Below are positions 52,788 to 61,302 of a DNA stretch of 64,000 nt, piece by piece. The stretch lies in NCBI RefSeq assembly GCF_050389805.1, contig NZ_CP130945.1, positions 2,666,001-2,730,000 on the forward strand. The letters are read 5' to 3'. Every line of letters starts with the position of its first letter. The stretch's first letter is position 1. Below the pieces are notes generated by a model that did not search any database, had not been told where the DNA came from, and worked only from the letters and a program-made list of their open reading frames with translations. The position numbers and the translations under genes were made by a program. Origin of the DNA: Bacillus_BD sp050389805 (GTDB taxonomy: Bacteria; Bacillota; Bacilli; Bacillales; Cytobacillaceae).

Positions 52788-52940
52788 TTATAGTTCATTT
52801 TCCATTTCAATTCTTTTATAAGCAAATTCATAAGTGTTTTCAAGAGTATGATCATTCATTTGTTCTAACTGGATTGGATCCCCACCAAAATAATTCACTA
52901 AAAATTGAATCATATTTTCACGTTCTTGAATGGATACCAT
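52788..52940 (-). CDS. Small protein (BH0509-like)
   Basis: 50 aa: MVSIQERENMIQF then a GGDPIQLEQMNDHTLENTYEFAYKR helical stretch. The form (an N-terminal RENMI.F helix, a loop, then a helix) is like the BH0509 family of Bacillaceae micro-proteins. AAGGGGATGA precedes the ATG and a terminator follows 43 bp after the stop. Function unknown. Confidence 0.7.
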   Translation of the reverse strand: MVSIQERENMIQFLVNYFGGDPIQLEQMNDHTLENTYEFAYKRIEMENEL

Positions 52941-53131
52941 TTTGTAAATCATCCCCTTTTTAATTAATATATAACATGTTTATTATATTTTTAACTATTA
53001 TATAACAGCTATTCATAAAAATCCACTGTATTATAGAAATATTTTGAAAATGGTTGAATGCCTAGATTTTTTTAGATAGGGAAGGGGGAATAGGTTAGAG
53101 GTGATAAGACTTCTCGTGTAAGAAATCAAAT

Positions 53132-53159
53132 AAAAAAAACAGCGAATAAATCGCTGTTT
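53132..53159 (-). terminator. Terminator overlapping the stop codon of the phasin-like gene
   Basis: AAACAGCGA and TCGCTGTTT (9 bp), with TTTTT on the minus strand. The first arm includes the end of the coding sequence. Confidence 0.85.
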
Positions 53160-53745
53160 ATTTAAAGAAACTTAATAAAACTTTTAAATTTTCTTCGTAA
53201 AGATTGAAGTATGCCTTTTGAGTAGATTTAATTTGATTTTTGAATTCTTCTCTAATCTTTTGTTGTTGTTCAAAACCGCTTTGTACGTTTTGTTTGAATT
53301 GCTCTTGAGATTGGCTTAAATAGTTCAAACCATCTTGATAGGGTTTAAACGCGAATTCTTGTACTTGTTTTGTCCATGTATCAGCTTGTGCATAAAATTG
53401 ATCTACTACGTTACCTACAGTAGGACCATATAGAGATTGAAGATTTGCTTTTGTAGATTCACGAAGATTATCGTAAAACTTTTTTTGTTCTTCTTCAATT
53501 TGTGAAAGATCAAAGTTAAAGAATCCCCATGTACTATTTTTTGTATCTAAAGCTTCTAAGAATTTTTCTTCTAATTCTGTTTGAACAGCAAAAACTCTGT
53601 CTAGGTTTTCTTCCCAAGAATTTAATAACGATTCGTTTAGATTTACAACTGCTCCATTATTTTGCTCAACTTCACGTTTTTTTGTTACTTCTGTTACAAC
53701 AATAGTTCCTTTTGTTGTTTCTGGATTTTTTGTACTTTGTGTCAT
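53158..53745 (-). CDS. Phasin-like (polyhydroxyalkanoate granule) helical protein
   Basis: 195 aa from the ATG at 53745 (AGGAGG upstream). After a Thr/Val-rich head it is almost all amphipathic helix: SLLNSWEENLDRVFAVQTELEEKFLEAL, EEEQKKFYDNLRESTKANLQSLYG, SQEQFKQNVQSGFEQQQKIREEFKNQI. This composition and size fit the phasin-type granule-coating proteins of Bacillus. No phaC or phaB lies in the window to confirm it; another coiled-coil protein is possible. Confidence 0.6.
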   Translation of the reverse strand: MTQSTKNPETTKGTIVVTEVTKKREVEQNNGAVVNLNESLLNSWEENLDRVFAVQTELEEKFLEALDTKNSTWGFFNFDLSQIEEEQKKFYDNLRESTKANLQSLYGPTVGNVVDQFYAQADTWTKQVQEFAFKPYQDGLNYLSQSQEQFKQNVQSGFEQQQKIREEFKNQIKSTQKAYFNLYEENLKVLLSFFK

Positions 53746-54024
53746 GAAAATTCCTCCTAAAAATATAATGATAAAGTCTACTTCTGTATTGAAAACTTCT
53801 ACCAAACAAGAAGCTTTACTTTCATTCTTGATGAAAATAATAGAACTTATAAATAAGTCTATATGTGTAATTTACACCTAAACGAGAAGAAAGTAAAGCT
53901 ATTTTTCTGAAATTTATCAATTATTTCTCTTTTCTGTGATAGAACGCTAAAAAGCAGATGTTATGATAATGCCGTTACGTCATGTTAAAATGAGTGTTAT
54001 CTAAATAAAACAAGGGGTGGGACT

Positions 54025-55146
54025 ATGAAAATTACATCGATCGAACCGACTCCAAGTCCGAATACGATGAAAATTAATCTAGATGAAGAGCTCCCAATGG
54101 GAAAAAGCCATAATTATAAAAAAGATGCTAAAGAAGGGGCACCAGAAGCGGTGCAAAAGATTCTTGAAATTGAAGGGATTAAAGGCGTCTATCATGTCGC
54201 AGACTTTTTGGCGGTTGAACGAAATGCAAAATTTGATTGGCGCGAAATTTTACCTTTAGTACGAAAAGCTTTTGGACAAGATGAGGGCAATGAAAGGGAA
54301 AAGGGACAGAGTATCAATGAGCATTTCGGTGAAATTAAAGCTCAGGTTCATATGTACAAGGGAGTACCCGTGCAAATTAAGTTAACTGACGGAACAGAAG
54401 AAAAACGCTATGCCCTACCAGATGTTTTCGCAAAGTCAGCTATAGAGGTTCAAGGACCGAATGATAATCTCGTGATGGTGAGAAGATGGAAGGACTATGG
54501 CGTTCGTTATGGAGAGTTGGACCAAATTGGTGCAGAAATGCAAGAGGAATTGATGGCTGCTTATCCACCTCAACGGTTGGAGGCAATTGTCAGTGCAGCT
54601 AAAAGTCCAGAACAGGAAAGAGCTGGAATAGAACGAAAAAAAGTAACTTTAGATGAATTTAATGATCCTGATTGGCGCAAACGATATGGTCTTCTTGAAC
54701 AAATGCCAGATCCTACTGTGGAAGATTTACCTTTGTTATCTAAAGCATTAAAGGATGAAAAAGCTTCTATACGCAGATTGGCAACAGTCTATCTCGGAAT
54801 GATTGAAGAAAAGGCGGTCCTACCACTTTTATACAAGGCGTTAAAAGATAAAAGTGTTACAGTAAGAAGAACAGCAGGGGACTGTTTGTCTGACTTAGGC
54901 TTCACTGAAGCCATTGAAGCAATGTCGGTTGCTTTAAAGGATGAAAGCAAACTGGTCCGCTGGCGTGCAGCCATGTTTTTATATGAAGTAGGAGATGAAA
55001 GTGCTTTACCTGCTTTGAAAGCAGCCCAACAAGACTCTGAATTTGAAGTAAGCCTTCAAGTGAAACTTGCGATTGCACGAATTGAAGGGGGAGAAGAAGC
55101 AAAAGGGTCGGTGTGGAAACAGATGACAGAAGCTCGGAAGAAATAA
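54025..55146 (+). CDS. YpgR-like protein: Nfu N-terminal domain with HEAT repeats
   Basis: 373 aa. The first about 90 residues (SIEPTPSPNTMKINLDEELP, GVYHVADFLAVERNAKFDWREILPLVRKAF) are an Nfu N-terminal domain without the iron-sulfur Cys. The C-terminal half (about 200-360) has HEAT-like repeats: LPLLSKALKDEKASIRRLATVYLG, LPLLYKALKDKSVTVRRTAGDCLS, EAMSVALKDESKLVRWRAAMFL. The order matches the CvfC/YpgR family (conserved virulence factor in staphylococci). GGGGTGGG precedes the ATG. Confidence 0.88.
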   Translation: MKITSIEPTPSPNTMKINLDEELPMGKSHNYKKDAKEGAPEAVQKILEIEGIKGVYHVADFLAVERNAKFDWREILPLVRKAFGQDEGNEREKGQSINEHFGEIKAQVHMYKGVPVQIKLTDGTEEKRYALPDVFAKSAIEVQGPNDNLVMVRRWKDYGVRYGELDQIGAEMQEELMAAYPPQRLEAIVSAAKSPEQERAGIERKKVTLDEFNDPDWRKRYGLLEQMPDPTVEDLPLLSKALKDEKASIRRLATVYLGMIEEKAVLPLLYKALKDKSVTVRRTAGDCLSDLGFTEAIEAMSVALKDESKLVRWRAAMFLYEVGDESALPALKAAQQDSEFEVSLQVKLAIARIEGGEEAKGSVWKQMTEARKK

Positions 55147-55163
55147 AAAAGCGAGAATAACAT

Positions 55164-55207
55164 AGTGCAGGCACCTTCCATTTAATGGAAGGTGCCTGTC
55201 ACTTTTG
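55164..55207 (+). repeat. Palindromic repeat of the GGTGACAGGCACC family
   Basis: AGTGCAGGCACCTTCCA, loop TTTA and TGGAAGGTGCCTGTCACT, then TTTTG. It has nearly complete feet on both sides. It lies between the YpgR-like gene and the convergent permease gene and can end both. Confidence 0.88.
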
Positions 55208-57184
55208 TTAACTCACTATCCGATAGTATTCCTTTGCTGTTAGGGAATAGATTATTGCGTAGAAGACGGCAAAGACAAGAATGGTTCCACATGTTGTTAA
55301 AACGAACAGCGTCGTATCGGTTAGACTGAATAAAGCGAGAAGATCAGTAATCACCGGAAAGGCAAAAGCGATATGGATGATCGCAGTAACGAGAGGCAAG
55401 TAAAAGACCATCAATACCTGACTGCGGATCGCTTTTTTAACTTCTGCTTTACTTAGCCCAACCTTTTGCATAATTTCAAAACGATGTCGGTCATCAAACC
55501 CTTCGGAAATCTGTTTGTAATAAATGATTAAAACAGTCGCCATAATAAACAAGGCTCCTAAAAAAATCCCCAAGAAGAATAGACCCCCATATAAGGAATA
55601 AAAGGACTCTCTAGATTCTTCTGCGCTTTCTACTGAATAATCTAAATCCATTTCTTTTATTTTATTTTGAATCGTATGTGTTAACTCAATTTCATCCTCT
55701 GCCATTCCATTTGTGTCAAAACCAAAATAGTAAGATAAGTCTATTAAACTTTCAGGTTTTTCGTTGATCAAGTCATTTATTTCTTCAATCGTTCTCATAT
55801 CCGGAACCACAAGGGAGTATGTGTTCACCACCACGTTTGAGGCAATTCCTTCAATGAAAAAGGTTTCTAAACGATCTTTAATTCGAAATTCTTGTCCAGA
55901 AATAGAAAGGGTGTCCTGAATAGATTCTCCCTGATAGGTGTATAATAAAACTTCATTCTTATCTAATACGACCGATTTCTTTTCCATCCGATTATATTCA
56001 TTCAATGGGATGAGCGTGAGTATGGATACTTCATTCATGGATACGTTATCCGTTGACCTTTTAGAAAAAGTATTACCGTTTTGAATCACCGGAAAAGCAG
56101 TGTAGCGATAATGGATGGAATTCTCGATTCTCAGATTGTGCTTCTCCGCCTCCTCTGCGATCATCTCATTCATTTTTTTCGATTCATCTTCCGATACATT
56201 TTGCGCAGACACTGAAATATCTCTTGGAAAGCGGGTCCTGAGTTGATCTTCTACACCAATATATAGGGCAATCGTCGTTGAAAGCATCACGAGAACAGCG
56301 GTTGATAAAATACAAATACTAGCTAAACCCACTGCGTTTTGCTTCATGCGATAAATCATACCGGAAATATTGATAAAATAGCTCGTTTTATAATAAAAGT
56401 TCTTGTTTTTTCGAAGCATTTTTAACATGGTAATCGTTCCTGCTGTAAATAAGGAGTAAGTTCCAATGATGACGAGAACAACGGCGATAAAAAATATTTC
56501 TAATGCATCTAAAGGAGTCTCAGTGGTTAAAGCAATATAATATCCACTTGCAAGCGCAACGACTCCGATTATCGTTAAGACCCATTTGGTTTTCGGTTCT
56601 TTTTCACCTGTTTGTCCACCTTTGATTAATTCGATCGGCTTGGACAGATGAATTTGTCTCATATTATTCAATAAGGTCAAAATAAAGATGAACACAAAAA
56701 GGAGGATAGTGGCACGAATGGATTCCCACGAAATATAAAAACCAAAAGGAACTTCGAATTTAACCATGTTTAGTAGCAATAAAAACATTAATTTGCTTCC
56801 GAGAATTCCGGTCACTAGTCCAACAACAAAACTGATAATAGATACAAAGAGTGTTTCCCATATCATAATCCTTGCAATATGTTTTTTCTCCATCCCAAGT
56901 ATATTGAATAAACCAAACTCTTTTTTTCGACGCTTGATTAGAAAACTGTTCGTGTAGAAAAGAAAAATGACCGAAAAGATGGCAATGACATATGTACCTA
57001 ATCCTAACATGTTTTTCATAGAAGTTCCGCCAGACATTTGATCCAATCCATTATTCACAGAAATAAAATGCAGGATATAGTACATCACAACGGTGCCTAT
57101 GCAAGTCAGGATATATGGATAGTACGTTTTTCTGTTTTTATGGATATTCGTTAGGGCTAGTTTGGCATAAAAGAATTTACGCAT
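55208..57184 (-). CDS. Bce-type ABC transporter permease (FtsX family)
   Basis: 658 aa from the ATG at 57184, overlapping the ATPase stop by eight bases. About ten hydrophobic helices: MacB/FtsX-type ends (VFSVIFLFYTNSFLIKRRKKEFGLFNILGMEKKHIARI near the N-terminus and EIMQKVGLSKAEVKKAIRSQVL near the C-terminus) with one large extracellular domain of about 200 residues between TM7 and TM8 (about 330-530). That architecture is the BceB type, which removes and senses bacitracin-like peptide antibiotics together with a linked two-component system. Confidence 0.92.
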   Translation of the reverse strand: MRKFFYAKLALTNIHKNRKTYYPYILTCIGTVVMYYILHFISVNNGLDQMSGGTSMKNMLGLGTYVIAIFSVIFLFYTNSFLIKRRKKEFGLFNILGMEKKHIARIMIWETLFVSIISFVVGLVTGILGSKLMFLLLLNMVKFEVPFGFYISWESIRATILLFVFIFILTLLNNMRQIHLSKPIELIKGGQTGEKEPKTKWVLTIIGVVALASGYYIALTTETPLDALEIFFIAVVLVIIGTYSLFTAGTITMLKMLRKNKNFYYKTSYFINISGMIYRMKQNAVGLASICILSTAVLVMLSTTIALYIGVEDQLRTRFPRDISVSAQNVSEDESKKMNEMIAEEAEKHNLRIENSIHYRYTAFPVIQNGNTFSKRSTDNVSMNEVSILTLIPLNEYNRMEKKSVVLDKNEVLLYTYQGESIQDTLSISGQEFRIKDRLETFFIEGIASNVVVNTYSLVVPDMRTIEEINDLINEKPESLIDLSYYFGFDTNGMAEDEIELTHTIQNKIKEMDLDYSVESAEESRESFYSLYGGLFFLGIFLGALFIMATVLIIYYKQISEGFDDRHRFEIMQKVGLSKAEVKKAIRSQVLMVFYLPLVTAIIHIAFAFPVITDLLALFSLTDTTLFVLTTCGTILVFAVFYAIIYSLTAKEYYRIVS

Positions 57185-57944
57185 TTCTTGCACCGCCTGT
57201 AGCAATCACATTTAAGGTGTCAGAGATCTTGTGAAACATGTCTGCATTTGACATCGAACCTCGATAAAGCTGATGGAAAACGACTCCGTCTTTGATAAAA
57301 AGAACACGGCTGGCGTGACTCGCGGCTTTTGTACTGTGGGTGACCATCAAAATTGTTTGACCTTCCTGATTAATTGACGTAAATAAATCCAGTAATTCTT
57401 CAGTGGTACGGGAATCTAATGCACCAGTAGGTTCATCTGCCAAAATCAGCTTTGGATTTGTAATTAGAGCTCTTGCGACAGCGGTCCGCTGCTTTTGACC
57501 ACCTGATACTTCATAAGGAAATTTTTGTAGGATCGTTTGAATACCTAATTTTTTAGCAATAGGCCCAAGAGCACTATTCATTTCATTAAAAGACTTGCCC
57601 GAGAGAACAAGCGGTAAAAAGATATTATCCTGAATCGAAAACGTATCGAGCAAATTAAAGTCCTGAAACACAAAACCTAGATTTTCGCGCCGGAACATAG
57701 AAATTTCTTTTTCCTTTATAGCTACTATGCTTTTTCCATTTAAAAGTACTTCCCCGCTTGTTGGTTTATCAAGTGCCGCTAAAATATTAAGTAACGTTGT
57801 TTTGCCCGATCCAGATTCTCCCATAATCGCTACATACTCACCTGATTCGACTGAAAAGGTGACATCAGATAAGGCCTGAACTTCATTTCCCCCGAAACGG
57901 GAGGTATAGATCTTTTTTAAATTTTTCACATCTAACATAAGCAT
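57177..57944 (-). CDS. Bce-type ABC transporter ATP-binding protein
   Basis: 255 aa. Walker A is GESGSGKTT, the Q loop FVFQDFNLLD, the signature VSGGQKQRTAVARAL, Walker B LILADEPTGALD and the switch MVTHSTKAA. It is the MacB/BceA type. ATG 57944 follows GGCGGTGG; an ATG two codons later is possible. Coupled with the permease by overlap. Its own promoter probably lies in the gap to the histidine kinase gene, where an inverted repeat is found. Confidence 0.94.
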   Translation of the reverse strand: MLMLDVKNLKKIYTSRFGGNEVQALSDVTFSVESGEYVAIMGESGSGKTTLLNILAALDKPTSGEVLLNGKSIVAIKEKEISMFRRENLGFVFQDFNLLDTFSIQDNIFLPLVLSGKSFNEMNSALGPIAKKLGIQTILQKFPYEVSGGQKQRTAVARALITNPKLILADEPTGALDSRTTEELLDLFTSINQEGQTILMVTHSTKAASHASRVLFIKDGVVFHQLYRGSMSNADMFHKISDTLNVIATGGARNA

Positions 57945-57988
57945 TTAAATAACCACCGCCTTTCATCTTTAAGCTCAGTATAGCAAAA

Positions 57989-58030
57989 CGAGGAAAGTAG
58001 CCGACATCGCTTTGGCTTACATTTCCTCGT
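57989..58030 (-). terminator. Hairpin between the kinase gene and the ABC genes
   Basis: ACGAGGAAA and TTTCCTCGT (9 bp) around a 24-nt loop, followed on the minus strand by TTTTGC. It may partly stop transcripts of the kinase operon before the ABC genes, or be part of the ABC promoter. Confidence 0.5.
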
Positions 58031-58036
58031 CTAAAA

Positions 58037-58052
58037 CTAACATTTTTGTAAG
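58037..58052. promoter_or_regulatory. Candidate binding site of the BceR-like regulator
   Basis: On the minus strand CTTACA-AAAA-TGTTAG is an inverted repeat with one mismatch, about 95 nt before the ATPase start. Bce-type regulators bind such a repeat upstream of their transporter promoter. The exact consensus for this subgroup is not certain. Confidence 0.4.
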
Positions 58053-58064
58053 ATTGGGCTTTCG

Positions 58065-59078
58065 TTACTCAACTTGCATTTCTTTAGTAGCTAAATGAAT
58101 GGATACTTTTGTTCCTTTTCCTACCTGTGATTCAATTTCTAACGTATGAGACAACTTGGTTAAAATTTGCTTACAAAGGTATAAGCCGATTCCAGTCGAC
58201 TTTTTATCAGCGCGTCCATTATACCCGGTATAGCCTTTTTCAATAACACGAGGCAGATCTTCCGGTGCTATTCCAATTCCTGTGTCTTCGATCACAAGCG
58301 TTTTTTCTCTTGAAGGATCCATATAAATGGAAATCGTCCCATGATCGCTGTATTTGATGGCATTGGATAAAATTTGTTCAATAACAAAAACAAGCCATTT
58401 TTCATCAGTTAATACATCCACATTTAAGTCCGTATAAGTTAGTTTAATTTTTTTTCGAATGAACATTCTAGCATACTTACGGATGGCTTGTTTGACAATT
58501 TCATCTAAATGATATTTTGTTAGAACATAATCCGTAGAAGTTTGGTCAAGACGCAGATATTGCAGGACCATTTCTACATACTGTTCGATTTTAAAAAGTT
58601 CCAATGACAACTCATCTTTTTGTTCGTTTTCCTCAACCTGGATTAAAAGGTTCATGGCGGCAATGGGTGTTTTAATTTGATGAGCCCATAAAGTAAAATA
58701 GTCAACCATGTCCGTACGAATCTCATCGGCTTTCGAAACGATTTGCATATGATCTTGGTGTAGACGGGTGATCAATGTTTGATAGTTTTCCTCGATTAGC
58801 CCTTTTGGCATCGGAAGATCCTCAGTACTTTTGGTTATTTTAGTTTGTAGTTCTGTTAATAATCGGTGTTGCTTAATGTATTTGATAAAATCAAAGCATC
58901 CAACGAATAAACCAATATAAAAACTAAGGGTAAAAGCATAGAGTACAGGTTCCAATGGGAGTTGATATAGGAAAAAGACAATCAAAAAGATCCCAGCAAA
59001 ACAACTGAAGAGGAGTATAAGGCTTATGCGGTCCTTTAAATAAGTGAGTAACAGTTTACTAAATTTTTTCATGGTCAA
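58065..59078 (-). CDS. Bce-type intramembrane-sensing histidine kinase
   Basis: 337 aa. Two closely spaced N-terminal membrane helices (about 16-64) with almost no loop outside, so it depends on the transporter for sensing. The H-box is TLWAHQIKTPIAAMNLL (His about residue 131), the N-box EQILSNAIKYSDHG and the G-boxes EDTGIGI and STGIGLYL. Its ATG overlaps the regulator stop (ATGA-like, four bases). It should phosphorylate the regulator at 59075. Confidence 0.93.
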   Translation of the reverse strand: MTMKKFSKLLLTYLKDRISLILLFSCFAGIFLIVFFLYQLPLEPVLYAFTLSFYIGLFVGCFDFIKYIKQHRLLTELQTKITKSTEDLPMPKGLIEENYQTLITRLHQDHMQIVSKADEIRTDMVDYFTLWAHQIKTPIAAMNLLIQVEENEQKDELSLELFKIEQYVEMVLQYLRLDQTSTDYVLTKYHLDEIVKQAIRKYARMFIRKKIKLTYTDLNVDVLTDEKWLVFVIEQILSNAIKYSDHGTISIYMDPSREKTLVIEDTGIGIAPEDLPRVIEKGYTGYNGRADKKSTGIGLYLCKQILTKLSHTLEIESQVGKGTKVSIHLATKEMQVE

Positions 59079-59746
59079 TTTACCAAATAGCCGATTCCTT
59101 TTTTCGTCTTGATCAAGTCATTGAGCCCTAGTTCAGTTAATTTTTTTCGTAACCGATTGATATTAACGGTTAGTGTATTATCATCAATGAAGTGATCTGT
59201 TTCCCAAAGACGTGCCATCATCGTCTCTCTAGTAACGGTCTTTCCTTTGTTTTCAAAAAGTATATGGAGGATTTTATAATCGTTTTTGGATAACTCTAAT
59301 TTCTTTCCATTAAACGTTAAGGTAGAGTCACTTGTATTCAGGATCGCTCCTTTATGTTCCAGTAAATGAGATTGTCCAGTAAAATCGTAGGTCCGGCGCA
59401 ATAATGCTTGTACCTTAGAAGTAAGGACATTCAGATCAAACGGTTTGGCAATAAAATCATCCCCGCCCATGTTGATAGCCATAACAATATTCATATTATC
59501 AGAGGCAGAAGAGATAAAGATAATCGGTACCTGGGACACTTTGCGAATCTCGGTACACCAATGATAGCCGTTGAAAAAGGGCAATGAAATATCTAGAAGG
59601 ACCAACTGAGGGTCAAAGGAAACAAATTGGGTCAACACATTTTTGAAATCTTCCGCACACTCCACTTCATATCCCCATGATATGAGATGCTTCATCAGCG
59701 ATTTCGCTATAATAGAATCGTCTTCAATGATCAAAATCTTGTACAT
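59075..59746 (-). CDS. Bce-type response regulator (OmpR family)
   Basis: 223 aa. Receiver domain with acidic pair in IIEDD, phospho-Asp in LVLLDISLPFFNGYHWC (about residue 54) and Lys in FIAKPFDL. The C-terminal winged helix has RETMMARLWETDHFIDDNTLTVNINRLRKKL. It is first in the four-gene order regulator-kinase-ATPase-permease and would activate the ABC genes. A weak AAGGGGTAGG precedes the ATG. Confidence 0.94.
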   Translation of the reverse strand: MYKILIIEDDSIIAKSLMKHLISWGYEVECAEDFKNVLTQFVSFDPQLVLLDISLPFFNGYHWCTEIRKVSQVPIIFISSASDNMNIVMAINMGGDDFIAKPFDLNVLTSKVQALLRRTYDFTGQSHLLEHKGAILNTSDSTLTFNGKKLELSKNDYKILHILFENKGKTVTRETMMARLWETDHFIDDNTLTVNINRLRKKLTELGLNDLIKTKKGIGYLVN

Positions 59747-59811
59747 AAACCTACCCCTTTCAGCTATTTCAAGATTTTAATTATTTTATTATTATACCAT
59801 TACATTGAAAG

Positions 59812-59836
59812 AGTGACAGATGCCTGCTAGTCACTG
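59812..59836. repeat. Degenerate palindromic repeat upstream of the Bce regulator
   Basis: AGTGACAGATGCCTGCTAGTCACT keeps the AGTGAC/GTCACT feet and a GATGCCT core, so it looks like a worn repeat copy. It lies between the divergent regulator and TRIC-channel genes. Confidence 0.45.
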
Positions 59837-59981
59837 TAAGGTACTTTTTATAAAGCAAATCAATTGAACTTTCGCAAAAACCTTCATAATATATTAGCAG
59901 CCACTTTTTATCTCTATCAATATAGCAAATCAAAGTTATTTATAAGTCCCATCTACATCAAGATGAAAGGATGGTGCAAGA

Positions 59982-60605
59982 ATGACGTGGGACATTTTAA
60001 ATTTCATTGGAACGATTGCGTTTGCGATAAGTGGTACTATTGTTGCCATGGAAGGGGAATATGATCTTTTAGGTGTTTACTTTTTAGATCTTGTGACCGC
60101 TTTTGGTGGGGGAGCGATCCGTAATCTATTAATTGGGGTTCCGGTTTCGGCTTTATGGGATCAAGGTTTGTTATTTCTATCGGCGATTACGGTTATTACC
60201 ATTGTATTTATTTTTCCAATGAAGACGTTAAAGCATTGGGAAAAATGGGGACTTTATACATATGCGATTGGACTTTCTGCATTTGCCATCCAAGGCGCTC
60301 TCTATGCGACAGAAATGAATCATCCGCTTAGCGCTACTCTTGTTGCGGCTTTGTTAACAGGAAGTGGAGGGGGTGTCCTTCGTGATGTTCTTGCGGGAAG
60401 AAAACCACTGCTTTTGCAAACAAAGGATATTTATGGTGTGTGGGCAATACTAGCAGGACTTTTCGTGGGAATTGGAGTTACGAACCAATCATGGGAGCCC
60501 TATCTGCTATTCATTGCAATTGTTGTTTTACGAGTATTAACGGTTATGTATAATTGGAAATTGCCATTCCGTTCAATTAAAGCGGAACAGGTTTCTCAAA
60601 GATAA
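59982..60605 (+). CDS. Trimeric intracellular cation (TRIC)-type channel protein, UPF0126
   Basis: 207 aa with seven hydrophobic helices in two similar three-helix halves. The duplicated motifs are AFGGGAIRNLLIG (about residues 40-52) and GSGGGVLRDVLAG (about 126-138); these glycine-rich kinks line the ion pore in prokaryotic TRIC channels. It conducts K+ or Na+ across the cell membrane. AAAGGATGGTG precedes the ATG. Its stop codon lies inside the palindrome at 60600. Confidence 0.9.
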   Translation: MTWDILNFIGTIAFAISGTIVAMEGEYDLLGVYFLDLVTAFGGGAIRNLLIGVPVSALWDQGLLFLSAITVITIVFIFPMKTLKHWEKWGLYTYAIGLSAFAIQGALYATEMNHPLSATLVAALLTGSGGGVLRDVLAGRKPLLLQTKDIYGVWAILAGLFVGIGVTNQSWEPYLLFIAIVVLRVLTVMYNWKLPFRSIKAEQVSQR

Positions 60606-60637
60606 GCACCTTCTAGTTCACTAGAAGGTGCTTATCT
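60600..60637. repeat. Palindrome closing the TRIC gene (variant of the repeat family)
   Basis: AGATAAGCACCTTCTAG and CTAGAAGGTGCTTATCT form a perfect 17-bp stem with a TTCA loop. It keeps the GCACCTTC core of the family with changed feet and includes the TRIC stop codon. It separates the convergent TRIC and YqxD-type genes. Confidence 0.85.
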
Positions 60638-60647
60638 TATCTGTTTA

Positions 60648-61082
60648 TTAGAGGAGGGAGAGAAACACTTCTTTAAACTTTTCTCGATCTTCTGAGGTAA
60701 AGGGTTTTGGACCTTTGGTTCGTTTACCACTTTTTCGAATCATCGCACTGACATAACGGGATTGTAACAATTGATCAATGTTTTCATTGGTATAAATAAA
60801 TCCCTTGTGGTGAAGAACCGTACAGCCTTTTGCCAAACCGAGGGATGCAAGACCATAATCTTGTGTTACAATCAGATCTCCATTTTGTGCTAATTTCATA
60901 ATTCGATAATCAGCAGCATCTGCACCTGAATCAACATAAATCGTTTCGACACCTTCAGGATTTTTCGTAGCTGAATAATGGGAAAAACTCGTAACAAGTG
61001 TAACGGGGATATTAGCCTTTGTTCCTTCTGAAATAATAATATCTTTTACCGGACAGGCATCTGCATCAACATAAATCTTCAT
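60648..61082 (-). CDS. YaiI/YqxD family protein (DUF188)
   Basis: 144 aa. The N-terminal MKIYVDADACPVKDII (Asp-rich PIN-like active site), YVDSGADAADYRIMKLAQNGDLIVTQDYGLASL and the C-terminal GPKPFTSEDREKFKEVFLSLL define the family. It has a PIN-like nuclease fold; its target is unknown. AGGTGAGATTGG precedes the ATG. A copy of the palindromic repeat lies upstream. Confidence 0.94.
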   Translation of the reverse strand: MKIYVDADACPVKDIIISEGTKANIPVTLVTSFSHYSATKNPEGVETIYVDSGADAADYRIMKLAQNGDLIVTQDYGLASLGLAKGCTVLHHKGFIYTNENIDQLLQSRYVSAMIRKSGKRTKGPKPFTSEDREKFKEVFLSLL

Positions 61083-61108
61083 CCAATCTCACCTACAATA
61101 AATTAGAT

Positions 61109-61152
61109 TGGTGACAGGCACCCTCCAGAAACTGGAAGGTGCCTGTCACTCT
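61109..61152. repeat. Best-preserved copy of the palindromic repeat family
   Basis: GTGACAGGCACCCTCCAG (61111-61128), an AAA loop and CTGGAAGGTGCCTGTCAC (61132-61149) form an 18-bp stem with one mismatch. It lies between divergent genes, where a terminator is not expected, so this copy points to a mobile or structural origin. Confidence 0.9.
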
Positions 61153-61302
61153 ATTACTCAAATCATATAGAAAAATTCTCAAAAGAACAAAGATTAATCA
61201 TTTATATATAGACTAAAAAGTGATAGACTAGTGATTGTATAATATTCTAAATATTACAAATAAACAAATGAACATATGACAAGTATTGGAGGCATAAGCG
61301 AG

